DNA of 64,000 nucleotides, taken from positions 248,001 through 312,000 of the forward strand of contig NZ_SUKC01000001.1 of NCBI RefSeq assembly GCF_005047635.1, read 5' to 3'. The notes under the pieces were generated by a model. It did no database searches. It was not told where the DNA came from and was given only the letters and a program-made list of their open reading frames with translations. The translations under genes and the position numbers were made by a program. Positions 1 through 9,073 of this stretch are shown in pieces; the first letter of the stretch is position 1, and each line of letters opens with the position of its first letter. Origin of the DNA: Arthrobacter sp. CAU 1506 (GTDB lineage Bacteria > Actinomycetota > Actinomycetes > Actinomycetales > Micrococcaceae).

Positions 1-266
1 CCCAGTTCACCGGCCCGCACTACGAAACGCCGGCGGAAGTCCAGTACGCCAAGCGGATCGGCGCCGATCTGGTGGGCATGTCGACGGCGCTGGAGTCCAT
101 TGCCGCCCGTCATGCCGGCATGGAAGTCTTCGGCATTTCACTGGTGACCAACCTGGCCGCCGGCATCAGCGACACTCCGCTGAGCCATGCCGAGGTCATT
201 GAAGCCGGACAGGCCGCAGGACCGCGGATCTCCAGGCTGCTGGCCGGCATCGTCGCCAAGCTGTGA
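1..266 (+). CDS. punA: Purine nucleoside phosphorylase, C-terminal part (5' end outside window)
   Basis: This is the last 87 or so codons of a trimeric purine nucleoside phosphorylase, which splits purine (deoxy)nucleosides with phosphate into base and (deoxy)ribose-1-phosphate in the cytoplasm. Reading from base 3, the sequence shows the family blocks [18 protein letters not shown] and [12 protein letters not shown]. The first two belong to the substrate pocket (the Met of VGMS contacts the sugar, and the Thr and Asn of VTNLA lie close to the base-binding site in the family). The stop codon overlaps the GTG start of the following mutase gene (GTGA), so the two are translationally coupled. 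The neighbouring mutase and deoC fit a nucleoside salvage and pentose-phosphate role. The gene is cut by the window edge, not broken. Confidence 0.93.
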   Translation, partial: QFTGPHYETPAEVQYAKRIGADLVGMSTALESIAARHAGMEVFGISLVTNLAAGISDTPLSHAEVIEAGQAAGPRISRLLAGIVAKL

Positions 267-2038
267 ACGGAAGCGACTTGACCGCAACAACCGACGAGCT
301 CATGGCCGCTGCCCTCGCCTGGCTGGAGGCGGACCCTGACCCGCAGACCCGGCAGGAACTGCAGGACTTGGTGGCCGCTGCGGGCGGCGATGGCCCGGAT
401 GCCGCTGATGCCCGGGCAGAACTGGCTGACAGGTTTTCCGGCCCCCTCGCTTTCGGTACGGCCGGACTCCGGGCTGCCCTGGGCGCCGGTCCGTTCCGGA
501 TGAACCGGGTGGTGGTTCGCCGGACCGCGGCCGGGCTGGCCCGGTTCCTGCTGGACACCGCCGACGGCGCGTACACCCCGCGCGCCGTGGTCGGCTTCGA
601 CGCGCGCCGGAATTCTGACGTTTTTGCCGCCGAATCCGCTGCCATCTTCACTGCCGCCGGGATCGAGACCTTCCTCATGCCCTCGGCCCTGCCGACGCCG
701 GTGCTGGCGTACGCGGTCCGGGCGCTGGGCTGCGAAGCGGGCGTGATGGTCACCGCCAGCCACAACCCCGCCAACGACAACGGCTACAAGGTCTACCTGG
801 GCGGACGCGCCGTGGACGAAGGCGGGCGCGGGGCTCAGATTGTGGCACCCTACGACGCCGAGATCGCCGCCCGGATCGACTACGGCCCGGCATTGGAATC
901 GATCCGGCTGGCGGCAGAGGGCTGGACAGTCCTGCCTGACGCGATCGCCGATGACTACACCGCGGCCGTGACCGCCCTGGCCGATGCCCGGCTGTTCCCG
1001 CAGCGGGGACTGAAGATCGTGCTCACCCCCATGCACGGGGTGGGCGGGGCCACCATGCGGGCGGTCTTTGAGCAGGCTGGATTCACTGACGTCACCATGG
1101 TTGCCGTGCAGGCGGACCCCGATCCGGCTTTCCCCACCGTGGCCTTCCCCAACCCGGAGGAAGCCGGAGCCATCGATCTGGCCTTGGAAACCGCGGCGGA
1201 CGTCGATGCCGATCTGGTCATCGCCAACGACCCCGATGCCGACCGTGCTGCCCTGGCGGCCAAAGATCCCGGGACCGGGGCTTGGCGGATGCTGCGCGGC
1301 GACGAGGTCGGTGCCCTGCTCGGCGCCCACATGGCGGCACGCTTCGCCGGTCAGGACCAGCTGGCCCCGGACAACGGTGCGCCCGGCCAAAGCCGCGTCT
1401 TCGCCAATTCCATCGTCTCGTCCCGCCTGCTGGGCAAGATCGCGGCGGATGCGGGCGTGGAACACGTCGAGACCCTCACCGGTTTCAAGTGGATCTCCCG
1501 CGTCCCGGGGCTGGTCTATGGCTATGAGGAGGCCCTGGGCTACTGCGTGGCACCGCATCTGGTCCGTGACAAGGACGGCATGTCCGCGGCCCTGCTGCTC
1601 GCGGAGCTGGCCGCCGACGTGCATGCCTCCGGCCGCACGGTCTTCGACCTGCTCGACGAGTTGGCCCTGCGCTACGGGCTGCACGCCACCGACCAGCTCA
1701 GCGTCCGGGTGGAAAACCTGGCCCTGATTCCGGCCATGATGGACCGGCTCCGCGAACAGCCGCCGTCGTCATTCGCCGGGTCCCCGGTGACGGCCCACAC
1801 GGACTTATCCCTGGGCAGCGAAGCGCTGCCGCCCACCGACGGGATGCTGTTCCTCAGCCAGGACCAGACCCGTGTGATCATCCGGCCCAGCGGCACCGAG
1901 CCCAAGCTCAAGTGCTATCTGGAGGTCATCCGGCCGGTCGGATCGGCGGCGCAGCTGCCGGCCGTGCGCGCCGCGGCGGCAGACGCTCTGCAGGCGATCA
2001 AGGCGGAAATCCGCGCAGCCCTGGGACTGGCGGAATAG
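263..2038 (+). CDS. pmmB: Phospho-sugar mutase (phosphomannomutase/phosphoglucomutase, PmmB type)
   Basis: A 591-residue alpha-D-phosphohexomutase that moves phosphate between C1 and C6 (or C5 for pentoses) of a sugar. The four family signatures are present: the phosphoserine loop TASHNP with Ser166, the metal loop DPDADR at residues 323-328, the sugar-specificity loop GYEEALGY starting at residue 420, and the phosphate-binding [10 protein letters not shown] at residue 541. The length matches the long PmmB/PGM2-like branch. The GTG start at 263 overlaps the PNP stop by four bases. The PNP-PmmB order is also found in mycobacteria (deoD-pmmB), so the substrate may be ribose- or deoxyribose-phosphate as well as hexose phosphate. 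I infer this from context and cannot settle it from sequence. Confidence 0.95.
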   Translation: MNGSDLTATTDELMAAALAWLEADPDPQTRQELQDLVAAAGGDGPDAADARAELADRFSGPLAFGTAGLRAALGAGPFRMNRVVVRRTAAGLARFLLDTADGAYTPRAVVGFDARRNSDVFAAESAAIFTAAGIETFLMPSALPTPVLAYAVRALGCEAGVMVTASHNPANDNGYKVYLGGRAVDEGGRGAQIVAPYDAEIAARIDYGPALESIRLAAEGWTVLPDAIADDYTAAVTALADARLFPQRGLKIVLTPMHGVGGATMRAVFEQAGFTDVTMVAVQADPDPAFPTVAFPNPEEAGAIDLALETAADVDADLVIANDPDADRAALAAKDPGTGAWRMLRGDEVGALLGAHMAARFAGQDQLAPDNGAPGQSRVFANSIVSSRLLGKIAADAGVEHVETLTGFKWISRVPGLVYGYEEALGYCVAPHLVRDKDGMSAALLLAELAADVHASGRTVFDLLDELALRYGLHATDQLSVRVENLALIPAMMDRLREQPPSSFAGSPVTAHTDLSLGSEALPPTDGMLFLSQDQTRVIIRPSGTEPKLKCYLEVIRPVGSAAQLPAVRAAAADALQAIKAEIRAALGLAE

Positions 2039-2077
2039 CACCTTTTGCGCTAGGCACGACTGTGGGACGATGCTGCA

Positions 2078-2284
2078 ATGGCCATTGATGAGGACTATTC
2101 GCCAGCCGCGGGGGGCAGGCACCCGAGTCCCGACGACAAGCCGGAACACAGGGCGTCGGAAGAACACGGCCCGGCCGACGACGAGCGTGCCATCGCCCGC
2201 CGGCGGAAGGACGCCGAGGACAAGCTCGAGGAGCACCGGCGCGACGCCGAGCAGCACGGCCATCCGACCGGCGGCAGGCACTGA
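2078..2284 (+). CDS. Small highly charged hypothetical protein
   Basis: A possible 68-residue protein of almost purely hydrophilic composition, rich in Asp, Glu, Arg and His. The second half (about residues 38-60) is a likely charged helix with RRRKDAEDKLEEHRRDAEQ. There is no signal peptide, membrane segment or recognised domain. It starts at an ATG 39 bases after pmmB and ends about 115 bases before deoC, so it would be co-transcribed with both. No convincing ribosome binding site is visible in front of it. The acid/base residue pattern looks like a real cytoplasmic protein and not an antisense shadow, and no better frame competes here. I do not recognise the family. Confidence 0.42.
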   Translation: MAIDEDYSPAAGGRHPSPDDKPEHRASEEHGPADDERAIARRRKDAEDKLEEHRRDAEQHGHPTGGRH

Positions 2285-2398
2285 CAGGTAGGCCCTGCGC
2301 CGCCTGCCCGGGCGGAGCTGTGCGCTGGGCTCCCCCGGCAGGTGTCGTCGATATGCAAGGATGGATGTTCCTGGACCCAGCAGATGAAAGGGATGGCC

Positions 2399-3121
2399 AT
2401 GTCTGAAGACAGCACACCCGGATCCGCGCCGAGCGAGACCTATCACGACCCGACGTCGATCGCTTCGGTCATTGACCACACCCTGCTGAAGCCTGAAGCT
2501 TCCCGCGAGGACATCATCACCGTCTGCGAGGAGGCGGCTAAATACCGCTTCGCCGCAGTCTGCGTGAACCCCCTGTGGACTGCCCTGGTGCACAGCACGC
2601 TCAAGGGGTCCGGCGTCAAGACCTGCTCGGTGATCGGCTTCCCGTTCGGTGCCACGCCTACCGACGTGAAGGTTTATGAGGCCCGCGGCGCCAACCTCGA
2701 CGGCGCCGACGAGATCGATATGGTGATCGACATTGCCGCCGCCCGCGCGAATGACCGTGACGCGGTCTTGGCGGACATAGCAGCGGTGGCGGATGCCGTC
2801 CACGCCGGCGGCGCCATCCTCAAGGTCATTCTGGAAACCCATCTGCTCTCCGACGAGCAAAAACGGATGGTCTGCGAAGCGGCGGCCGAGGCCGGCGCGG
2901 ACTTCGTCAAGACCTCCACCGGATTCAGCGGCGGGGGCGCGACCGTCGAAGATATTGCGCTGATGCGTGATGCCGTGGGTCCGCACCTGGGTGTCAAGGC
3001 TTCCGGCGGCGTGCGTTCCATCGATGACGCGCGCGCCATGCTCCGGGCCGGCGCAACACGAATTGGCGCCAGCTCATCAGTGGCTATTGTTAAGGGTGAG
3101 CAAGCCGCCGGCGGCTACTGA
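2399..3121 (+). CDS. deoC: Deoxyribose-phosphate aldolase
   Basis: A 240-residue class I aldolase that cleaves 2-deoxyribose-5-phosphate to glyceraldehyde-3-phosphate and acetaldehyde, the last step of deoxynucleoside breakdown. The Schiff-base lysine is K171 in FVKTSTGF and the second catalytic lysine is K200 in GVKASGGVR. The N-terminal IDHTLLKP block is also typical. I place the start at ATG 2399 because GAAAGGG ends six bases before it. Upstream in-frame starts at 2342, 2384 and 2393 would add a non-conserved extension. It follows PNP and PmmB, which supply deoxyribose-1-phosphate and isomerise it to the 5-phosphate, so the three genes form a plausible salvage pathway. The stop overlaps an ATG (TGATG) that is probably not the true start of the next gene. 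Confidence 0.95.
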   Translation: MSEDSTPGSAPSETYHDPTSIASVIDHTLLKPEASREDIITVCEEAAKYRFAAVCVNPLWTALVHSTLKGSGVKTCSVIGFPFGATPTDVKVYEARGANLDGADEIDMVIDIAAARANDRDAVLADIAAVADAVHAGGAILKVILETHLLSDEQKRMVCEAAAEAGADFVKTSTGFSGGGATVEDIALMRDAVGPHLGVKASGGVRSIDDARAMLRAGATRIGASSSVAIVKGEQAAGGY

Positions 3122-3153
3122 TGCCGCATCGCACTATTGAGGAGAAACACCCC

Positions 3154-3381
3154 ATGGCCCATCCCAAGCAGCGCACCCATTCGGGCGAGGGACATTTGGT
3201 CAGCAACATCATCACGTTCGTGATCATCATGCTGATCTTCTTCGGCTCCCTGTACGCCTTCAGCCTGGAATCGGTCATCGGCCCCATCCCGGCGTTCGCC
3301 ATCGGACTGGGCCTGTTCACGCTGGCCTTCTTCATTCCCAAGCAAATCATCGGGCGCTCCGACACCTACCACGACGCCTGA
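3154..3381 (+). CDS. Small two-helix membrane protein
   Basis: A 75-residue protein with two hydrophobic segments, about residues 18-38 (rich in Ile, Val, Phe) and 42-62, joined by a very short turn, with short polar ends. It is a hairpin membrane protein with no recognisable catalytic motif. The start at 3154 is chosen because GAGGAG lies nine bases upstream. An earlier ATG at 3121 overlaps the deoC stop and would add 11 residues. The gene is the last of the PNP-pmmB-deoC run and is followed by a strong terminator-like hairpin. I do not recognise the family. Confidence 0.7.
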   Translation: MAHPKQRTHSGEGHLVSNIITFVIIMLIFFGSLYAFSLESVIGPIPAFAIGLGLFTLAFFIPKQIIGRSDTYHDA

Positions 3382-3401
3382 GCCAACGCTGAAGGCTTCC
3401 C

Positions 3402-3451
3402 GGGCGCGCAGCCAAGGGCACGGCAGGATCTGCCCCCTTGGCTGCGCGCCC
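3402..3451 (+). terminator. Hairpin terminator after the deoC operon
   Basis: GGGCGCGCAGCCAAGGGCA (3402-3420) pairs with its near-perfect complement at 3431-3451 (two extra C in the right arm) around a ten-base loop. It lies 20 bases past the stop of the small membrane protein. There is no clean U-tract (only TTTAA follows shortly after), which is usual for actinobacterial terminators. Confidence 0.75.
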
Positions 3452-3492
3452 GGCGCCTTTAAGCACGACGGCGCCGGTGCGTGCCGGGCGTG

Positions 3493-3570
3493 TAAACTGG
3501 CATACGGTGTGACGGGAAGTCTGGTCGTCGGGTAATCGACCGAGCCCTCAGGGCGACCAACCGTCAGGAG
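3493..3570 (+). promoter_or_regulatory. Promoter and multi-helix structured leader of nhaA
   Basis: A -10-like TAAACT at 3493-3498 would start a transcript at about 3504. From that point the sequence folds into a closed structure that ends just before the Shine-Dalgarno AGGAG (3566-3570). The outer helix is ACGGT 3504-3508 with ACCGT 3560-3564. Inside lies a small hairpin GAC 3511-3513/GTC 3519-3521 (loop GGGAA), then TGGTC 3522-3526 with GACCA 3555-3559. That second helix encloses two adjacent hairpins, GTCG 3527-3530/CGAC 3537-3540 and GCCC 3544-3547/GGGC 3551-3554. All five helices are compatible and almost contiguous, and they leave few unpaired bases. The pairing is read from sequence; a regulatory role (ion, pH or ligand sensing) is inference. 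Confidence 0.55.
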
Positions 3571-3576
3571 CCATGC

Positions 3577-4926
3577 ATGGCAACTCCCCCACCTTCCGGC
3601 CAGAAAACCATCCTGGGCCGCGGCAGCTATCCCGAGTTCCTCCGGATCAGCGAACTGCTGCGCAAGGAAACGGTGGGCGGGATCCTGCTGCTGATCGCAA
3701 CCGTCGCGGCACTCATCTGGGCCAACTCGCCCGCAGCCGACAGCTATTTCGCCATCCGCGACTTCCAGGTCGGCATCGAACCCCTTCACCTAAACCTCAG
3801 CATCGGCCACTGGGCCTCTGACGGCTTGCTGGCGATCTTCTTCTTCCTGACCGGTTTGGAACTCAAGCGTGAGTTCGTGGCCGGCGACCTCCGTTCCCCG
3901 GCCCGGGCCATCGTCCCCATTGCCGCGGCCTTCGGCGGTGTCGCGGTGCCGGCCCTGATCTTCGTGATCGTGAACCTGAGCGCCGGTCCTGAAGCGCTGC
4001 GCGGCTGGGCCATTCCGACGGCGACGGACATTGCCTTCGCCGTCGCTGTCCTTGCCGTGATCAGTTCGCACCTGCCCAGTGCGCTCAGGATCTTCATCCT
4101 GACCCTGGCCGTGATGGACGACCTGATCGCGATCGCCATCATCGCGTTCTTCTACTCCTCCGACGTCCAGGTGCCGTACCTGCTGTGGATGTTGCTGCCG
4201 CTGGGTGCCTTCGCGTTCCTGACCCACAGATTCCCCAAGTTCTTTGCCCAACGCCATCTGGCGGCCTGGGTGATCCTGCTTCCGCTCGGCATTGTCACCT
4301 GGGCGCTGATGCACTCCTCCGGCGTGCACGCAACTGTTGCCGGTGTACTGCTCGGCTTCATGGTCCCGGTGCTGCGCAGCAAGAAGCACGGCGGCCCGGA
4401 CGCCGGCCCCGGGCTGGCAGAACAACTGGAACACCGCTTCCGGCCGCTCTCCACCGGGTTCGCGGTGCCGGTATTCGCATTCTTCGCCGCCGGTGTGGCC
4501 CTCGGAGGCTGGGAGGGCATCAGCCGCACCTTCACCGATTCGGTGGCTATCGGCATCGTCGCAGCACTGGTGATCGGCAAGCCGCTGGGCATCATGCTCA
4601 CCACCTGGGTGCTGACAAAGTCCACCAAGGCCAGCCTGGATCCGTCACTGAAGTGGATCGATGTGCTCGGCGTGGCGGTGCTGGCCGGGGTGGGCTTCAC
4701 CGTTTCGCTGCTGGTCAATGACCTGAGCTTCACGCTCGGCACCGAACACCACGACCACGCGAAGGTGGCCGTGTTGGCCGGTTCCCTGGCCTCGGCAGTG
4801 CTGGCTGCGGTCCTGCTGCGTGCCCGCAACCGGCATTACCGCCAGGTTGAGGAGTTGGAGACCGCCGATGCCGACCAGGACGGCATCCCGGACGTCTATC
4901 AGCAGGGCCGGGGCGCAACCGGCTGA
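3577..4926 (+). CDS. nhaA: Na+/H+ antiporter NhaA
   Basis: A 449-residue electrogenic sodium/proton antiporter of the inner membrane, used for sodium export and pH homeostasis. The paired ion-binding aspartates D181-D182 sit in the [16 protein letters not shown] helix, and the conserved TDIAFA segment carries D151. Many hydrophobic helices span the protein, as expected for NhaA. The start at ATG 3577 has AGGAG six bases upstream; the nearby ATG at 3573 is out of frame. The protein is longer than the E. coli form (388 residues) and ends in a polar tail with the acidic motif DADQDGIPD, which resembles a calcium-binding loop of the thrombospondin type 3 kind. It is preceded by a folded leader and followed by a histidine kinase in the same orientation. 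Confidence 0.95.
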   Translation: MATPPPSGQKTILGRGSYPEFLRISELLRKETVGGILLLIATVAALIWANSPAADSYFAIRDFQVGIEPLHLNLSIGHWASDGLLAIFFFLTGLELKREFVAGDLRSPARAIVPIAAAFGGVAVPALIFVIVNLSAGPEALRGWAIPTATDIAFAVAVLAVISSHLPSALRIFILTLAVMDDLIAIAIIAFFYSSDVQVPYLLWMLLPLGAFAFLTHRFPKFFAQRHLAAWVILLPLGIVTWALMHSSGVHATVAGVLLGFMVPVLRSKKHGGPDAGPGLAEQLEHRFRPLSTGFAVPVFAFFAAGVALGGWEGISRTFTDSVAIGIVAALVIGKPLGIMLTTWVLTKSTKASLDPSLKWIDVLGVAVLAGVGFTVSLLVNDLSFTLGTEHHDHAKVAVLAGSLASAVLAAVLLRARNRHYRQVEELETADADQDGIPDVYQQGRGATG

Positions 4927-5096
4927 CTCCTGGTTGCCTCCGGCCCGCTGCGGCGCTGCCGTTGCGACCCGCGTCACACAGCGTACGGTTCCGCTATCTG
5001 CAGCCAGGCCCGTGCCATACTGAACCAGTTATGGCCAGCCCGTGCCCCGCAGAGTAGCCGGCAGGTGGGCTGCCCGGAGAAGGGGGATCTTCGAGC

Positions 5097-6812
5097 GTGT
5101 CTGCCGCACCAAGCCCGCTGGTGTCATTGCTGATCGGCCGCCAGCAGTTCCATGAGCTATCCCTCCGTGCACGGGTCGTCCTGAGCCATCTGCCGCTGTG
5201 CGTGTCTGTGGCGCTCACGGCTTTGCTCGCTGCGGTGTTCTTCTCGGAACTGTTGTCCAACCCGCACTTCATCGCAGGTTTGGCCGGCGTCGGCGTCTTG
5301 TTGATCCTCAGCGCCGTGGTGCCTTGGGATCGGCTGCCCTACCCCTCCTACTGGGTGATCCCGCTGCTGGATTTCGTTGCCATCGGATTCCTCCGCCAGG
5401 GCGGCGGGTCGGAGCTTTCCGGGATCAGCCTGCTGGCCGTCTTCCCGGTTTTCTGGATGGCATGGTCCGAAATCGCGCCCGCTGCTGCGCGCCTCATCAG
5501 TTTTGTTGCCCCGCTGCTGATCATCTGGATCCCGGTGTTCACCGGACCGGAGCCGGTAACGGCTGAAGCTCTGGTCGGCCCGGCCCTGGTCCCGATTGTG
5601 ACCTTGACGGTGTCCGTCACCGCCTCCGTTTTCGCCTTGAGCTCGACGGCGCAGCAACTGACCCTGGCGCGCAAAGACCGCGAACTGCGCGCCTTGCTGG
5701 AAGAGAGCAAGGTCCACGTGCGCCGGCTGGATACCGTCTTGAACGCCGTCGCCGTGGGCGTCCTCGTCACCGACGCCAACGGGCGCGACATTCTGAGCAA
5801 CGTGCAACAACAGCGGGACCGCTCGGTGGCCATGCCGCAGGGAATCGAGAATCCGGACGAGGCCGACCTGCTGGTCTTCGAAGCCGACCGGAAAACGCCC
5901 TTCGCCCTTGAGGACCGGCCCATCCGCCGGGCCGTGCGCGGGGAGACCTTTTCGGACGTTTTGGTCTGGATCGGCGCCGGCGAGAACCAACGCGCCATGT
6001 TGTGCACGGCCCGCCCCATGCAGGACGACACCGGCCGGTTCGACGGAACCGTCATGGCCTTCAGCGACGTCACCGACCTGGTCAACGCGCTCACGGTCAA
6101 GGAAGAGTTCGTCTCCAGCGTCACCCACGAGCTTCGCACACCGCTGACCTCCATCATGGGCTATCTGGATCTTGCGCTCGAGGACGCCGACCAGCTGCCG
6201 GAACACGTCATCCATTCCCTCACCATCGCGATGCGCAATTCCGAGCGCCTGCTCCAACTTGTGGAAGATCTGCTCTTCACGGCGGCTGGCACCCTGAGCA
6301 TTGAACCGCGCAGCACCGCACTGGCAGAAATCGTGGCCGGCAGCGTCGCCTCGGCGCTGCCCAGGGCAGAACATGCCGGCGTGGAATTGGTGATCGATGC
6401 CGCCGAACCGGTCGTAGCCGACGTCGATCCCACCAGGATCGGACAAGTTCTGGACAACTTGCTCTCCAACGCCATCAAATACTCGCCCGGTGGCGGCCGG
6501 GTCACCGTGCGGGCGCTGGAATCCGACGGCGCAGCCGTGCTGGAGGTCAGCGACACGGGAATGGGCATGTCGGAAGCCGACCAGGCTGAAGTCTTCACCA
6601 AGTTTTTCCGGACCAGTTCTGTCCGGCAAGCTGCGATCCCCGGCCTGGGGCTGGGGTTGGCCATCAGCAAGTCGATTGCCGAGGCACACGGCGGCACGCT
6701 GACCTTTAGCAGCGTGCTCGGATCCGGCACCACGTTCCGGGTCGCCATCCCGCTGCGCGACGAAAAGGGAGGCCGCCCGAAGACGGCCTCCCTGAGCCAG
6801 CTGCCGGCGTAA
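5097..6812 (+). CDS. Membrane-bound PAS sensor histidine kinase
   Basis: A 571-residue two-component sensor. The N-terminal ~185 residues are hydrophobic and contain about five or six membrane segments with no large extracytoplasmic domain, so it may sense a membrane or intramembrane signal. A PAS-like region follows (about residues 200-330, with the start NAVAVGVLVTDANG). The dimerisation/phosphoacceptor motif SVTHELRTPL gives H344. The ATPase domain shows the N box DNLLSNAIKYS, the G1 box DTGMGMS and the G2 box GLGLGLAIS. The GTG start at 5097 has AGGGGG about nine bases upstream. No response regulator gene is adjacent, so it is an orphan kinase in this window. A hairpin lies inside its last codons. 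Confidence 0.92.
   Translation: MSAAPSPLVSLLIGRQQFHELSLRARVVLSHLPLCVSVALTALLAAVFFSELLSNPHFIAGLAGVGVLLILSAVVPWDRLPYPSYWVIPLLDFVAIGFLRQGGGSELSGISLLAVFPVFWMAWSEIAPAAARLISFVAPLLIIWIPVFTGPEPVTAEALVGPALVPIVTLTVSVTASVFALSSTAQQLTLARKDRELRALLEESKVHVRRLDTVLNAVAVGVLVTDANGRDILSNVQQQRDRSVAMPQGIENPDEADLLVFEADRKTPFALEDRPIRRAVRGETFSDVLVWIGAGENQRAMLCTARPMQDDTGRFDGTVMAFSDVTDLVNALTVKEEFVSSVTHELRTPLTSIMGYLDLALEDADQLPEHVIHSLTIAMRNSERLLQLVEDLLFTAAGTLSIEPRSTALAEIVAGSVASALPRAEHAGVELVIDAAEPVVADVDPTRIGQVLDNLLSNAIKYSPGGGRVTVRALESDGAAVLEVSDTGMGMSEADQAEVFTKFFRTSSVRQAAIPGLGLGLAISKSIAEAHGGTLTFSSVLGSGTTFRVAIPLRDEKGGRPKTASLSQLPA
6767..6792 (+). terminator. Hairpin inside the 3' end of the histidine kinase gene
   Basis: GGGAGGCCG (6767-6775) is complementary to CGGCCTCCC (6784-6792), with an eight-base loop. 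It falls within the last 15 codons of the kinase gene, between two convergent genes, and may end transcription from the left. No T-run follows. It may simply reflect codon choice. Confidence 0.4.
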
Positions 6813-6850
6813 ACCGGTGATGCCGACAGCTGGCCGGATGTTGCCTGGCT

Positions 6851-8371
6851 CTAACGAATGGCTTGGTGGCCCTTGAACATCATCTTGCTGGTATCGGTTC
6901 CCTTGCCCTTGCCCTTGGCGGTGCCGTTCACCGCCGAGGTGGTCTCCGCGAACGTCAGCGTGCTGTGCGCGATCGCGTCGGCCATTTGTTCGAGAACCAC
7001 GGGGTCCACGTTGGCGATGGTATCGCAGGCCTGGTGGTAGCAGGGATCGTAGGCCTCACCCGCCGTACCTCCGTAGATGGCTGCTTGCTCCTCGGTCTTG
7101 ATCTCCTCGGCACCGGTGAACAAACCACCGGCCGGGATACCGTTGTTGATGAACGCGAAGTAGTCCGAGCGGCCATCGAACGCCGTCGGCTCCGTGGCCA
7201 GCCCCTGCGAGGCGAAATAGTCTTCGAAGATGTGCTCGATGTTCGCCGACCCATTCGGTCCGGTCAGCCCGAACGCATCGCCGTCGCCGTCATAGACAAA
7301 GCGGACGGCGTTCGGCGAACCAACCATGTCGAAGTTCAGGTTCAGCGCATGGTTTTTGATGTCCTTCTGCGTCAACTGCGAAACGTAGTACTCGGATCCG
7401 AGCAAGCCGTCTTCTTCACCGCCCCAGAAGGCGAACCGCACCCGGTTGCGCGGTTCGTCTCCGCTGGCTGCGATCTGCAGCGCAGTTTCCAGAATCGCCG
7501 CGCTGCCCGAACCATTGTCGTTGATGCCCGGACCCTCCGAGACCGAATCCAGGTGGGCGCCGACCACCACGGTGCGGTCCGCACGTCCAGCTGAGTCGGC
7601 CAGAATGTTGAACGTCTCGGTCTGGACGATTTCAGCGTCCACCGCGATCCGCACTTCGAGGCCGGCCGTGCCGGCCAGTTCAGCACCCAGATCGAAGCTG
7701 GTGGTCACCGCAGGGATGGCCTGCGGCGTGCCCAGCGTACCGCCGAACAGTTCAAGCCGGTCCGGCGTACCGCCGTTACCTTGGTTGAAGATCACTACCG
7801 CCACGGCTCCTGCCGCCGCGGCATTCGCCACCTTTACCGCGAAGTCGCAGCTACCCCGCTGGATCAACGCGATGTTTCCTGCCGGGAAGCCGGCAAAGTC
7901 GGTGGTCTCGCAGCCGCTGGTGGACGCCCTGTCCCCTGCCAGATTGATGTCCACCGCGCTCACCGGTGCCGTCACGTCGCCGGAGCCGGAGTAATCCATG
8001 CCCAGGAAGTCCTCTGACATTGTGTAGACGGTCGGCGTCGGCGCCACCTGCTCGAAGTCCGCGCTGTTGAGCACGAAGCGTTCATAGGAGAACGTCTGCC
8101 GAACCGGGGTGTAGCCGGCGGCCGTCAACTGAGCTTCGATGTACTGGGCCGATGCCTCGTAGCCGGGGGTGCCCGCGGCGCGGTTGCCGCCATTGGCATC
8201 GGCCACGTCCTGCAGAGCCTGTAGATGGCTAAAGATGTTCTCGGCGGTGACAGCGTCCCGGAGGGCGCTGGTATCCGTTCCGTTGTCGGCCTGGGCCGGC
8301 AGCCCGATCCCGAGGGCCAAAGCGGTAGCGGCGGTGATGGCCGCTCCGCGCCTGAAACGGTGAGTTTTCAT
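6851..8371 (-). CDS. Secreted M28 family zinc aminopeptidase with PA domain
   Basis: A 506-residue exported aminopeptidase of the Streptomyces griseus type. The N-terminus MKTHRFRR followed by a hydrophobic stretch and AQA-D is a Sec signal peptide. A protease-associated domain (about residues 130-235) is inserted before the catalytic core. Co-catalytic zinc residues are visible: H273 in AHLDS, D285 in GINDNG, E319/E320 in GGEEDG, D348 in NFDMVGS, and the His of DPCYHQACD near the C-terminus, where the two Cys probably form the family disulfide. The start at 8371 is set by GGAGGAACC immediately upstream; the open frame extends further but overlaps the divergent VanZ gene. The product should release N-terminal residues from peptides outside the cell. 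Confidence 0.93.
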   Translation of the reverse strand: MKTHRFRRGAAITAATALALGIGLPAQADNGTDTSALRDAVTAENIFSHLQALQDVADANGGNRAAGTPGYEASAQYIEAQLTAAGYTPVRQTFSYERFVLNSADFEQVAPTPTVYTMSEDFLGMDYSGSGDVTAPVSAVDINLAGDRASTSGCETTDFAGFPAGNIALIQRGSCDFAVKVANAAAAGAVAVVIFNQGNGGTPDRLELFGGTLGTPQAIPAVTTSFDLGAELAGTAGLEVRIAVDAEIVQTETFNILADSAGRADRTVVVGAHLDSVSEGPGINDNGSGSAAILETALQIAASGDEPRNRVRFAFWGGEEDGLLGSEYYVSQLTQKDIKNHALNLNFDMVGSPNAVRFVYDGDGDAFGLTGPNGSANIEHIFEDYFASQGLATEPTAFDGRSDYFAFINNGIPAGGLFTGAEEIKTEEQAAIYGGTAGEAYDPCYHQACDTIANVDPVVLEQMADAIAHSTLTFAETTSAVNGTAKGKGKGTDTSKMMFKGHQAIR

Positions 8372-8582
8372 GCTGGTTCCTCCATAGGGTGCGATGATGG
8401 ATCCCGCTATCCCCGTAGCAGGATCCTGCCCGGAAGCTACCCGATCTGAAGCAATTGCAAAAGAGTTGGCAATGGTTTGGGTGCTGAAACCAACAAAAAT
8501 AGACCAAAATGCCCTCACCGGTAGCATGATGGCCTGCTGCCTGACCTGTTTCAGCCCGGTCGGCCTGAGGGGAAGGACGCCC

Positions 8583-9032
8583 ATGCGGTTTGGCACACCT
8601 GCGGCACGCGCCCGCGCCCTCACGGCTGCGATGCTGGCCGTCTACGTCTTCGGTGTCGCCCTCGTCGTGTTGTGGCCCACGCCGGTGGACGCGGCCGCTC
8701 AGGGCTTCATCCAGGAGGTCCTGTCGGCGCTGCACCGCGCGGGGCTGCCCGACTGGCTCGACTACAACCTGGTGGAGTCCGGCGCCAACGTTGTGATGTT
8801 CGTCCCGCTTGGTTTCCTGGCTGCCCTGCTGCTGCCCTCCGGATTACGCTGGCTCACGCCGGCCGGAGCGATGGTGTTCTCCGCCGCGATCGAATGGTGC
8901 CAGCAGTCGTTCCTGCCGGACCGGTATGCATCCCTTCAGGATGTTTGGGTGAACACACTGGGGGCCGCGCTGGGCACGGTGCTGGCGTATGCCTGGTTGG
9001 AGCGGCGCAACCGGCGCCCGGTAACACGATAA
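8583..9032 (+). CDS. VanZ-like membrane protein
   Basis: A 149-residue VanZ-family membrane protein with about four hydrophobic segments and the family signatures NVVMFVPLGFLAALLLP and IEWCQQSFLPDRYASLQDVWVNTLGAALG. VanZ proteins were named for low-level teicoplanin resistance, but most chromosomal members have no assigned function. The start at ATG 8583 follows GGAAGG (8571-8576). A longer in-frame start at 8394 would run into the promoter of the divergent aminopeptidase. It precedes UDP-glucose dehydrogenase by 41 bases and may be co-transcribed with it, which fits a cell-surface role. Confidence 0.85.
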   Translation: MRFGTPAARARALTAAMLAVYVFGVALVVLWPTPVDAAAQGFIQEVLSALHRAGLPDWLDYNLVESGANVVMFVPLGFLAALLLPSGLRWLTPAGAMVFSAAIEWCQQSFLPDRYASLQDVWVNTLGAALGTVLAYAWLERRNRRPVTR

Positions 9033-9073
9033 AGTCGAACTAGTCTCTCTCACCGCACGGACAAAGGACCAGT

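Noticed and set aside
110-1684. 524-codon frame on the - strand
   Set aside because: Antisense to pmmB, which has all its motifs; composition is typical of a shadow frame.
3481-3570. Cobalamin riboswitch before nhaA
   Set aside because: A GGGAA-containing stretch is reminiscent, but the conserved B12 box and the rest of that fold are absent, and the leader is too short.
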